The notes below the pieces were generated by a model, which was not told the origin of the DNA, searched no databases, and saw nothing but the letters and a program-made list of their open reading frames with translations. The position numbers and the translations under genes were made by a program. Positions 50,418 through 59,900 of a stretch of DNA of 64,000 bases are shown here, piece by piece (within the stretch, counting starts at the first letter, position 1; each line of letters opens with the position of its first letter). Location of the stretch: assembly GCF_001897285.1 (NCBI RefSeq), contig NZ_MKSM01000111.1, positions 278 through 64,277 on the forward strand, read 5' to 3'. The stretch comes from Nitrobacter sp. 62-23. Lineage in GTDB: Bacteria > Pseudomonadota > Alphaproteobacteria > Rhizobiales > Xanthobacteraceae.

Positions 50418-50743
50418 TGAGCGCCACATAACCTCGGTACTTATCCGGTACTCAGGCGCATCGGGCAAGCCCCCGGCGCATGATCTGAAAATGATCCGAA
50501 TCGCGTTTTGAGCTTCGAGGGCATCCGATCGGACATCGCTCGGCCGCGACATGACTCCGGCTTCGCGAAAACCCGCGCCCCTTACTTGGGCACCGCCATT
50601 CATCCCGCAGTCATTTTTGTTTCGATAGCAATAACGGCAATATGAAACGGCGGCGCCGGCACGCTCGCGGGATGTTTGCCTTGTGACCGTCATGTGGCGA
50701 CATTATCTTCGGCGACGGGGCTGGAGCGTAACAGGAGACGATC

Positions 50744-51337
50744 ATGGGTTTGCTCGACGTCCTCAACGGAATGCAGAACGGCCCGCGCGGTCCAAGCGAG
50801 CCCAGCGCGCCTAGCGCGCCAAGCGAAAGCGGCGGCGGGATGTCGCCAATGACATTGGCGATTCTCGCCTTGCTGGGCTACAAGGCACTGAAGCATTTCA
50901 CCGGAAGCCATTCTGAAGCCAGCCCGTCCGCGCCGCCGGCTCCCGCGCCGAGAAGCACGGTCAATGCCGGCCTGCCCGGCAGCGGCGGCGGCGGCCTCGG
51001 TGACCTGCTTAAGGGCGGGCTTGGCGGCCTGCTGGCGGGTGGCGCCGCCGGAAGCATTCTGAGCGGCGGTCTTGGCGACCTGCTGAACCAGCTTCAGCAG
51101 AAAGGCCATGGCGAGACCGCGAGTTCCTGGGTCAGTCCGGGTCCCAACAAGCAGATCGCGCCACGCGACCTCGCCGACGCGCTGGGCGCCGACCAGATCA
51201 ACGGCCTGATGGCACAGACCGGCCTGTCGCGGGAGGAGTTGCTCACCGGACTGAGCCAGCACCTGCCCGAGGTCGTCCACCACCTGACGCCCGACGGGCG
51301 CCTGCCAACCGAGAACGAACTGTCACGAATGCTTTGA
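50744..51337 (+). CDS. YidB-like (DUF937) protein
   Basis: MGLLDVLNGMQNGPRG...GLGDLLNQLQQKGHGETASSWVSPGPNKQIAPRDLADALG...GLSREELLTGLSQHLPEVVHHLTPDGRLP. Confidence 0.9.
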   Translation: MGLLDVLNGMQNGPRGPSEPSAPSAPSESGGGMSPMTLAILALLGYKALKHFTGSHSEASPSAPPAPAPRSTVNAGLPGSGGGGLGDLLKGGLGGLLAGGAAGSILSGGLGDLLNQLQQKGHGETASSWVSPGPNKQIAPRDLADALGADQINGLMAQTGLSREELLTGLSQHLPEVVHHLTPDGRLPTENELSRML

Positions 51338-51426
51338 TGGACTCGCTAGCCGTCGCGGAACCGGCCGCCTGGCCGGTCCCTGCGGAGGCTTCAAAGCCAC
51401 GGTTATTCTGAGGAAGGACTTTCATC

Positions 51427-51705
51427 ATGAGCGGCATTCTCTGGATTATTCTCGTCGGTTTCGTCGCGGGGATCATTGCACGGTTTCTGTCTCCCGGTCC
51501 GAACAAGCCGAGCGGATTCATCCTCACGACGGTGCTCGGGATTGCAGGCGCATTTCTCGCGACTTTCATTGGACAATCGATTGGTCACTACGGTCCCAAT
51601 CAGGGCGCCGGGTTCATCACATCGACCATCGGCGCGATCGTCGTGCTGTTCATCTGGAACCGGCTGGTCGCGGCCCGCGTCATCACCGATCCCGGATCAA
51701 GGTGA
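51427..51705 (+). CDS. GlsB/YeaQ/YmgE family membrane protein
   Basis: MSGILWIILVGFVAGIIARFLSPGPNKPSGFILTTVLGIAGAFLATFIGQSIGHY. Confidence 0.93.
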   Translation: MSGILWIILVGFVAGIIARFLSPGPNKPSGFILTTVLGIAGAFLATFIGQSIGHYGPNQGAGFITSTIGAIVVLFIWNRLVAARVITDPGSR

Positions 51706-51790
51706 CGAAAGCATCCCTCGAGCAATGTTCGAGGGCAAAAAGCAATCCGCGTGTCATCGCCGCGCGCAATGCGGCCGCTAAAGGTTGACG

Positions 51791-52573
51791 ATGACGACGC
51801 GGTTGTTTTGCACGTGCAATAATCTGCTCGCAGCAATGCTCTGCGGAATATGGTTCGGTGCCGCCGCGCCATCGCTCGCGGCCGGATGCCAGTTCGACAT
51901 CCAGGGTGAAGGCGTCGTAAGCGCCGTCGTCGACGCGCGGACGCTCCGCCTCGAAGATGACCGCGAGATCCGCCTCGCCGGCATTGAAGTCGTTGCGGGT
52001 AAGCCGGAGGATCGCGAATCCGCGCTGGCGGCGCTGATCGGCCGGCATGTGGTCCTGCGCGGCGAACGCGACGATCCGGATCGCTACGGCCGGCAATCCC
52101 TCTTCTTGTACCTCGAACCGTCCGCGAGTTCGGTCCAGAGCGATCTGCTGACCCGGGGCGAAGCGCTTATATCCGCCGATATCGTCGATAAAGCCTGCGC
52201 AACGGAACTGGCAACTGCCGAGGCCGCGGCGCGACAGGCCCGGCGCGGAGCCTGGGCGACTGACTCTATTGTCGAGACCGTTGAAGACCCGGCCGATATT
52301 TTGACCCGCGCCGGTCAATTCGCCGTCGTCGAGGGGAAAGTCGTGTCTGTCAGACAGGCGGGCGGAACAGTCTATGTCAACTTCGGCCGGCGCTGGACAC
52401 GAGACTTTGCTGCGACTATCCCAAAGCGCATGGTACCGGATCTGGAGGCAGCGGGCGTTACTCCGGCCTCTCTGAAAAATCGCCGCGTGCGTGTCCGCGG
52501 CTGGGTCGAACGCCGTGGCGGACCACGGATTAATGTGGTCCGGACCGGGCAGATCGAAGTGATCGGCGACTAG
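51791..52573 (+). CDS. Thermonuclease (SNase-like) family protein
   Basis: GEGVVSAVVDARTLRLEDDREIRLAGIEVV...AALIGRHVVLRGERDDPDRYGRQSLFLYLE. Confidence 0.85.
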   Translation: MTTRLFCTCNNLLAAMLCGIWFGAAAPSLAAGCQFDIQGEGVVSAVVDARTLRLEDDREIRLAGIEVVAGKPEDRESALAALIGRHVVLRGERDDPDRYGRQSLFLYLEPSASSVQSDLLTRGEALISADIVDKACATELATAEAAARQARRGAWATDSIVETVEDPADILTRAGQFAVVEGKVVSVRQAGGTVYVNFGRRWTRDFAATIPKRMVPDLEAAGVTPASLKNRRVRVRGWVERRGGPRINVVRTGQIEVIGD

Positions 52574-52674
52574 AGTCTTTCACCGTTTCACGGAAACGGT
52601 GAAAGACTCTAGGTTCTTGATCTGGCGCGTTTTCTCCACGCGAACCGGATTCCACTTCGCTGGAAAACGCTATA
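52570..52674 (-). repeat. Composite repeat, inverted copy: 20-bp perfect palindrome (52570-52612) plus GCGTTTTC module
   Basis: CTAGAGTCTTTCACCGTTTCacgGAAACGGTGAAAGACTCTAG followed by the reverse complement of the 46771 module. Confidence 0.88.
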
Positions 52675-52743
52675 GTGTGATGCTTCAGAAGTTCGCTTCA
52701 TTTCCCGGCAAGTCCGTAGCGAACTTCGGAATTGGGGCACTGG
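52672..52743. repeat. Hybrid/deleted twin-hairpin repeat, copy C
   Basis: TAGTGTGATGCTTCAGAAGTTCGCTTC...AAGTCCGTAGCGAACTTCGGAATTGGGGCACTGG joins hairpin-1 left half to hairpin-2 right half of copy A. Confidence 0.75.
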
Positions 52744-53146
52744 AGCAGGATTCCGAAGGGCCTGCCTCGGATGTGATCCGGGGTCGAAACCGGTTTCGGA
52801 TAAGATCGTGCTCGATCCAAAAGACTAAGACTAGAGTCTGATTCAACGCAGTTGAACCAGCCTTTAGAGCGGGATGAGGAAAGCGTGGTACGGTTTTCGC
52901 CCGCATCCTGCTCCAGATATTGGAATTCGATCATGTTCATGATTTTTGATCGAACCGATCAAAAATCATCGTGGTCCGGTATTTGCTGTGTGGAAAACTC
53001 GCCTCGAGCGAACTTCTGAAACCTTGGCCGCGCGGAATGGTAGGATGCTGGCGGTTTTCGGATTCCGTCATTCGCAAAACGAGCCGACCGGGAAGACTTG
53101 CGAATGAAGACTTGCGAATGTTGAATCCCGACGGTCGGGCGGAGAT

Positions 53147-54649
53147 ATGACGACGATGGCGTGGAGCGCGGAACGGCGCGGGACGGGAACAGGCCGCCGC
53201 CTTTTGGCTGCGACTGCCGTACTGCTGTGCGCGGCGCTCGCGCTTGCCGGCTGCGGCGACGTGAGCCGGTTCCAGACCGCAGCCCCTCATCCCGCCAAGC
53301 CTGCAAAACCGGCGCGGATGGCAGCTCCGACTCCGGCAGCCGAACACGAGCATGAGCGCATCCTCGCCTCTTACGGCGGCGCCTACGACGATCCTCGGCT
53401 CGAAGCACTGATCAACAAGACGGTCGAGCGGCTGGTCGCGGCGTCCGAGCGCCCCGATCTCACCTACAAGGTCACGATCCTCAATTCGGGCGCGGTGAAC
53501 GCCTTCGCGCTGCCGACCGGCCAGCTTTACGTCACGCGCGGCCTGGTCGCGCTCGCCAACGACACCTCGGAACTGTCCTCGGTGCTGTCGCATGAAATGG
53601 CGCACGTTCTGGCCAAGCACGCGGCGATCCGCGAGGATCAGGCGCGGCAGGCCGCTCTCGTCAGCCACGTCGTCACCGAGATGGGCACCGACCCCGATCT
53701 GACGGCGCTGGCGCTCGCCAAGTCCAAGCTGACGCTGGCGAGCTTCTCGCGCGCCCAGGAATTCGAGGCCGACGGCATCGGCGTCGGGATTTCCGCGCGG
53801 GCCCATTTCGATCCCTATGGCGCCGCGCGCTTCCTGGCGGCGATGGAACGCAATGCGGCGCTCAAGGCCGGCAAGCCGTCGCTGGACCCGCGCTCGCAGG
53901 ACTTCCTGTCATCGCACCCCGCAACGCCGGAGCGGGTCGAGAACGCAAAGGCCAATGCGCGGCAATACAGCGCGCCCGCGCAAGGCGAGCGCGACAGCGA
54001 AACCTATCTCGACGCGATCGACAACATCGTCTACGGCGAGGATCCGAGCGAGGGATTCGTTCGCGGCCGGCGCTTCCTGCACCCCAAGCTCGGCTTTACC
54101 TTCCAGGCCCCGGAGGGTTTTTCGCTCGACAATACGGCCCAGGCAGTGATCGGGGTGCGCGAGGGCGGAAGCCAGGCGATGCGCTTCGACGTCGTCCGCG
54201 TGCCTGCCGAGCAAAAGCTCACCGAGTATCTCAACTCCGGCTGGATGGAAAACGTCGATAAAGGCTCGACCGAGGAACTGACCATCAACGGTTTTCCGGC
54301 CGCCTCGGCGGTCGCCAACGGCGAGCAGTGGCAGTTCCGGGTCTACGCCTTGCGCTTCGGCAGCGACGTCTACCGCTTTATCTTCGCAACCCGCCACAAG
54401 ACCACGGAGAGCGAGCGCAACGCCCGCGAGACAGTCGCCTCGTTCCGCCGCCTGACGCTGGATGAGATTCAGGCGGCGCGGCCGCTGCGGATCAAGGTCA
54501 TCACCGTGCAACCCGGCGATACCGTGGAATCGCTGTCGCATCGCATGGCGGACGTCGATCATCCCGCGGAGCGTTTCCGCGTGCTCAACGGTCTCGATCC
54601 GCATGCGCAGGTCAAGGTGCGCAGCCGGGTCAAGATCGTGGTGGATTGA
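53147..54649 (+). CDS. M48 family metalloprotease lipoprotein (BepA-like) with C-terminal LysM-like region
   Basis: LLCAALALAGCGDVSRF lipobox-like; LSSVLSHEMAHVLAKHA (HExxH); ITVQPGDTVESLSHRM...VLNGLDPHAQVK. Confidence 0.94.
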   Translation: MTTMAWSAERRGTGTGRRLLAATAVLLCAALALAGCGDVSRFQTAAPHPAKPAKPARMAAPTPAAEHEHERILASYGGAYDDPRLEALINKTVERLVAASERPDLTYKVTILNSGAVNAFALPTGQLYVTRGLVALANDTSELSSVLSHEMAHVLAKHAAIREDQARQAALVSHVVTEMGTDPDLTALALAKSKLTLASFSRAQEFEADGIGVGISARAHFDPYGAARFLAAMERNAALKAGKPSLDPRSQDFLSSHPATPERVENAKANARQYSAPAQGERDSETYLDAIDNIVYGEDPSEGFVRGRRFLHPKLGFTFQAPEGFSLDNTAQAVIGVREGGSQAMRFDVVRVPAEQKLTEYLNSGWMENVDKGSTEELTINGFPAASAVANGEQWQFRVYALRFGSDVYRFIFATRHKTTESERNARETVASFRRLTLDEIQAARPLRIKVITVQPGDTVESLSHRMADVDHPAERFRVLNGLDPHAQVKVRSRVKIVVD

Positions 54650-54770
54650 TCCGCGCCGTCACGCATTCAAGGACAGTCCCCGGACGAAATCGCAAGGAAA
54701 CGCCGCTTCACCTCTCCGCATGCGGTGGGTCGAAGTCGCGCGGGTGGGGACTCATTTGTCGACCTGTAGC

Positions 54771-54830
54771 GTTTTCGAGCGAGATGGAGACCGGCTCGCG
54801 TCAAGAAAACGCGTCAAAATAAAACTATGG
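54771..54830 (+). repeat. GCGTTTTC..GAAAACGC interspersed repeat
   Basis: AGCGTTTTCGAGCGAGATGGAGACCGGCTCGCGTCAAGAAAACGCGTC, same family as 46771 and 52613-52674. Confidence 0.8.
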
Positions 54831-54936
54831 GAGCCTCGCTTCTGATTCCGTCAGAAACGAATGGGCTCTGTTCCTCCCACCTCTTTCCGACAAGGGAGAA
54901 GGAACTCGCATCGCTTCGACGAAGAACCTTCCAAAC

Positions 54937-54964
54937 AAAAACCCGGCCACTCGGCCGGGTTTTC
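54937..54964. terminator. Bidirectional terminator between convergent M48 and carD-like genes
   Basis: AAAACCCGGCCactcGGCCGGGTTTTC. Confidence 0.82.
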
Positions 54965-54988
54965 TTGTCCTTTGCAGTCGAAAGCCGG

Positions 54989-55984
54989 TTATGCAGCTTC
55001 GTCGGCGACCGCCGCGTCATCACCATCGGCGTCGGCGTCAATGTCGCCATCGGTCTCGGCGTCGGCCTCCGCCTTGGCGCCGCGGCGCGGGCTCCTGGCG
55101 AGTTGTCCCTCGATTTCCTTGACCGCCTCGGTTTCCGTCACATGCTGGACGACGGCGATCTCGCGCGACAGGCGATCGAGCGCGGCCTCATAGAGCTGAC
55201 GTTCGCTGTAGGATTGCTCGGGCTGCGATTCCGAACGATAGAGATCGCGCACCACCTCGGCGATGGCGACGATGTCTCCCGAATTGATCTTGGCTTCATA
55301 TTCCTGCGCGCGGCGCGACCACATGGTGCGCTTGATCCGCGCGCGGCCCTTCAGCGTTTCAAGCGCCCGCTTGACCAGAGCAGGCTCCGACAGCTTGCGC
55401 ATCCCGACATTGGCGATCTTCGCGGTCGGGACCCGCAACGTCATCTTGTCCTTCATGAAATTGATGACGAACAGTTCGAGCCTGGCGCCCGCGATCTCCT
55501 GCTCCTCAATCGCCAGAATCTGACCGACGCCATGGGCCGGATAGACCACGAACTCGTTGGTCTTGAATCCCTGACGCTGGGTCAGAACCTTCTTCGGCTC
55601 CTCGACCCGGAGTACGCCGGCCTTGGCGGGAGATTTCGCGGCGGTCTTGCCGGTCACCGCCGTTTTCGCAGCGGACTTTGCAACCGGCTTGACGGTTCTG
55701 GACGCGACCTTGGAGGACGATGCAGCCTTCAATGCGGCCGTCTTCATGCCGGCAGTTTTCGAAGCAGCGGTTTTCGAAGCAACAGTTTTGGCGGCCACTT
55801 TGGCGGTCTTGCTTGGCATCTCATCTCTTTTATGTCTTGAGGGTTTTCCGGCCGAGCCCTTGGCTGCCGTTCGGGTAGCAGCCGTCCGGGCGCTCGTGCC
55901 AGCGGTCCGGGCACGAACCCGTGTCGCTCCGCGACGAGCCGCGGATGTCCTGGAAGTCTTCTTTTTAGGCGGTTTCTGTGACAC
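54989..55984 (-). CDS. CarD-family transcriptional regulator with H1-like Lys/Ala-rich N-terminal extension (possible start 55820)
   Basis: GFKTNEFVVYPAHGVGQILAIEEQEIAGARLELFVINFMKDKMTLRVPTAKI; N-terminal AAKTVASKTAASKTAGMKTAALKAA. Confidence 0.94.
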   Translation of the reverse strand: MSQKPPKKKTSRTSAARRGATRVRARTAGTSARTAATRTAAKGSAGKPSRHKRDEMPSKTAKVAAKTVASKTAASKTAGMKTAALKAASSSKVASRTVKPVAKSAAKTAVTGKTAAKSPAKAGVLRVEEPKKVLTQRQGFKTNEFVVYPAHGVGQILAIEEQEIAGARLELFVINFMKDKMTLRVPTAKIANVGMRKLSEPALVKRALETLKGRARIKRTMWSRRAQEYEAKINSGDIVAIAEVVRDLYRSESQPEQSYSERQLYEAALDRLSREIAVVQHVTETEAVKEIEGQLARSPRRGAKAEADAETDGDIDADADGDDAAVADEAA

Positions 55985-56232
55985 AGCCTGCCGCGTGGAA
56001 ACGCCACGCCCTGTTCGATGTTTTCACGGAAGCCCGTCAGGGCCGTAAGCAGGTAAAACGCAGTCCAGCTCCGAAAACACCATTAGTATAGCGCATTTTC
56101 CGCGAAAATCAATGATTTAAACCCAAGGAGACGGATCAGGACCGCTTTCGGTGATCCCGCCCGCAAACAAGGTTAAAGCCGGCACGCCCCCAGCCCCGAG
56201 TTGCAGTAAAAACTGCCGTCCCTAAACCAAGT

Positions 56233-56571
56233 TCAGTCTCCGGAACCCGGAGCAGGAGAAAAATACTTCTCGAATTTACCTTCCACACCCTCGAACTCCT
56301 TGGCGTCCGGCGGGGCGTCCTTCTTTTGCGTGATGTTGGGCCAGCTTCTGGCGTACTCCGCGTTCAACTCAAGCCACTTCTCCAGTCCCGGCTCGGAGTC
56401 AGGCTTGATGGCCTCAGCCGGACATTCCGGTTCGCAGACACCGCAATCGATGCACTCATCGGGATGAATGACGAGCATGTTCTCGCCTTCGTAGAAGCAG
56501 TCGACAGGGCAAACTTCAACGCAGTCGGTGTATTTGCATTTAATGCAGGCATCGTTGACGACGTAAGTCAT
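56233..56571 (-). CDS. fdxA: Ferredoxin FdxA (7Fe type)
   Basis: [55 protein letters not shown]. Confidence 0.98.
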   Translation of the reverse strand: MTYVVNDACIKCKYTDCVEVCPVDCFYEGENMLVIHPDECIDCGVCEPECPAEAIKPDSEPGLEKWLELNAEYARSWPNITQKKDAPPDAKEFEGVEGKFEKYFSPAPGSGD

Positions 56572-56658
56572 CCAGGGCTCCGGAAGGGTCAGATTTGCAG
56601 GCTGGGGTACCGCAGGAACAGCGCTGCCGCAAGCCGTGGAGACGCGCTATATGCGCGG

Positions 56659-56946
56659 TCAGCTTCTTCTGTCGGCGACATCAGACACCTCGTCATAAAG
56701 CGCTCTGGCGGCAGTCGCATTGCCGCGCCGTTCCGCAAATCCGGCGACCCTGAGAATGCGGACGCCGCGGTCCAGCCCGACCGTGAGCACGTCACCGACC
56801 TTGAGGAAATGCCCCGGCGATTTCTCGCGCGCGCCGTTGACGCGAACATGGCCGGCCTCGATCAGCGTCGCCGCATCGGTCCGGCTCCTGACCACCCGCG
56901 CATGCCACAACCATTTGTCGAGACGCTGACGCTCCGGGACTGCCAA
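56659..56946 (-). CDS. S4 domain RNA-binding protein (Hsp15-like)
   Basis: RLDKWLWHARVVRSRTDAATLIEAGHVRVNGAREKSPGHFLKVGDVLTV. Confidence 0.94.
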   Translation of the reverse strand: MAVPERQRLDKWLWHARVVRSRTDAATLIEAGHVRVNGAREKSPGHFLKVGDVLTVGLDRGVRILRVAGFAERRGNATAARALYDEVSDVADRRS

Positions 56947-56985
56947 ATAGCTTCACACTTATCGTGTTTTAGACTGTTCGCCCGC

Positions 56986-59900
56986 TCAATCCTTGCGGCC
57001 GGAAAGCTGCTCCTTGAGCGCGGCCAGTTTCGCAAACGGCGAGTTCGGGTCCAGCGCGCGCTCGCGCTCGCGCGGCGCGCTGCTGGCGTAGGGGCGGTGC
57101 GACGGTCCGGCGTCGGGGCGTCCCTCGCGGCCGCCGCCCTTGCGCGAGCCCTTAAACCGGCCCTTGTCCTGATCCCTGTCTCTGTCACGATCCCGGCCCT
57201 TGCCCTGGAAGCGCTCCCGCGGCGGACGTCCCTTGCCCTCGCGCGGCTCCCGGCCGGGCGCGCGCTCGCCCCCGGCGGACCCGGCTTCGGCTGGCGCATC
57301 GGCGGATCGCCTGTGGCGTCCTCGCCCATGCCGCTCGCGTCCCTGCGCTGCCTCGCCCGCTTCGCCATCCGCGCCCGCAGGTTGTTGCGCGCCATCCTGC
57401 CCCGCCTGATGCCGGCGATGGCGGTTGCGATCGTGGCGCGGACGCCGGTCGGCAGGACGGCCGCCGGGCCGCCAGACCTCGACCATCGCGGGCTCGACGT
57501 CACTCGCGGCGACATCCGCAGCATTCGCGGCGGATGTCTCGCCTTCCGGCGCGCTCGCCGCATCGACGGTCCCCGATTCGGCCTGCGCGGCATCGGTTGC
57601 TGTCGGTTCAGGAGCATCGGAAACTGGTGAGACCGCGACGTCGGACGACACCGCCGCCGGCGTCTCCTCGGCCGCACCCGCGGCTTCGGGCACCGCAGCG
57701 GTCCCGTCGGACAAATCCGCATCCGCCATCGGCGCCGGCTCCACAACCGATCCGACGTCCAGGGTGCCCGCGCTGTCCGCAGATTCCTGCCCTTCGGGCA
57801 CGGCGTCCGGCGCAGCCGATTCCTCCGATGCGCTCTCCGAGACTTCGGCCGACGCCGCCTCCGCGCCCTCGGTCGCCGGCGTGGGCTCTGTAACGAGTGG
57901 AGGCGTAACGGGTGGAGGCGCCGGACACCGCTCCATGCGATAGCCCAGCGCGCGCAGGATGGAGGCGAATTCCTCGCCGGCGGTTCCGACGAGCGACGTC
58001 ATCGCCTGGGTCACGACGAAGCCGCGGCCGTCGAATGCGCCGGCCGGCATCATGCCGAGCGCGCCTTTCCGCCACGCCAGCGCCGGCCGGATCAGGTCGG
58101 CCAGCCGTTCGAGGATATCGACCCGGACCACCCGCTCGCCACATTGCCGATAGCCGAGGGCACGATAGGCGTCCTGACCGAGCAGCTTGTCGGCCGGAAA
58201 CGAGGTGCGGCCGCTGGCAGCCAGATGCTGCGCGCTCGACAGCGCCGACAGATCGACATTGTCCTGCTTCTGCGCCCACAACAGCGAGGCCAGCGCACGC
58301 GCGGCCGGTTTGAGGAGCGCCGGGAAATAGATGTGATAGGCGCCGAAGCGCACGCCGTACTTGCGCAACGACGCGCGCGACGGCTGATCGAGATCTTTCA
58401 TCTCGGTGGCTATCTTCGACCGCTCCAGCACGCCGAGCGCCTCGATCAACTGGAACGCGATGCCGCGCGCGATGCCGGTGACATCCTCGGCCTTGGTCAG
58501 TTCGAACAGCGGTCCCAGCAATTTCTCGACGTGGGTCTTCAGCCACAGATCGAGCCGGGCCTGCACGGCATCGCGCGGCGCACCGGTCAGCCGCTCGTCG
58601 GAAATGATCCGGATCCGCGGCCGCAGCACATCATCGGCGGCGACCAGCCGCGCCACGGCGTCGCCGGTCCAGCGGATGGTGCCGTCCGAGGTCAGCACGA
58701 ACTGATCGTCCGGCGCGGCGGAGAGCTTTTCTGCGCGCGCTTCGATTTCGCCGGCCAAAGCCTTTTGGGCGATCGCCTGCAACGCCTTGGCTTCCGAGCC
58801 GGCTTCAGTCGCATCAGGCGCGAACGTAAAGCCGTCGAGACGGCCAATGACATGGCCCTCTACGATCACCTCGCCGGTCTTGCCGATTTCCGTTTCCAAC
58901 ATCGTGTTTTCCCGCAGGCGGCGCATCAATACACTGGTCCGGCGATCAACGAAACGCTCAGTGAGCCTTTGGTGCAGCGCATCAGACAATTTATTTTCGA
59001 CCTCGCGCGAAATTCCCTGCCAGTGGTCGGGGTCGGCGAGCCAGTCCGGCCGATTGGCGACGAAGGTCCAGGTCCGGATTTGCGCAATCCGCCCCGACAA
59101 GGTGTCGATATCGCCGTCGGTGCGATCGGCCTGCGCGACCTGAGCGGCGAACCAGTCGTCAGGAACGCGGCCCTTGCGCATCAGGAAGCCGAACAACGTC
59201 GTCACCAGTTCGGCATGGGCGGCCGGCGCGATCTTGCGGTAGTCCGGAATCTGGCAGGCGTCCCACAGTCTCTCCACCGCCGCCGCGCCTTGCGCCATCG
59301 CGCGCACCTCGACATCGCGCGCGGCGTGGTCGAGCACGCGCAGATCCTCCGCGATCGGCGCGCGGGTGAGCGCCTCGTGCGACGGCGTCAGCACCAGCGA
59401 CACCTGCAAGGCGCCGAGCGAGGAAAAATCCAGATCGGAATTGCGCCACTGCAGCGTCCTGACGGCCTCGAAAGTATGGTTTTGCAACGCATTGACGAGT
59501 TCGGGCTCGAACGGCGCGCAGCGTCCGGTGGTGCCGAAGGTGCCGTTGCGCGTGGCGCGGCCGGCGCGGCCGGCGATCTGGGCGAACTCCGCGGGATTCA
59601 GCCTGCGAAACTGGTAGCCGTCATATTTTCTGTCGGAAGCGAAGGCGACGTGATCGACATCGAGATTGAGGCCCATGCCGACCGCATCGGTGGCGACGAG
59701 ATAGTCCACGTCGCCGGATTGAAACATCGCGACCTGCGCGTTGCGGGTGCGCGGGCTGAGCGATCCCAGCACCACCGCCGCGCCGCCGTGCTGGCGGCGG
59801 ATCAGTTCGGCGATGGCGTAGACCTCGTCGGCCGAGAAGGCGACGATGGCGGTGCGGCGCGGCTGCCGGGTGATCTTGCGGTCTCCGGCGAACTCGAGCT

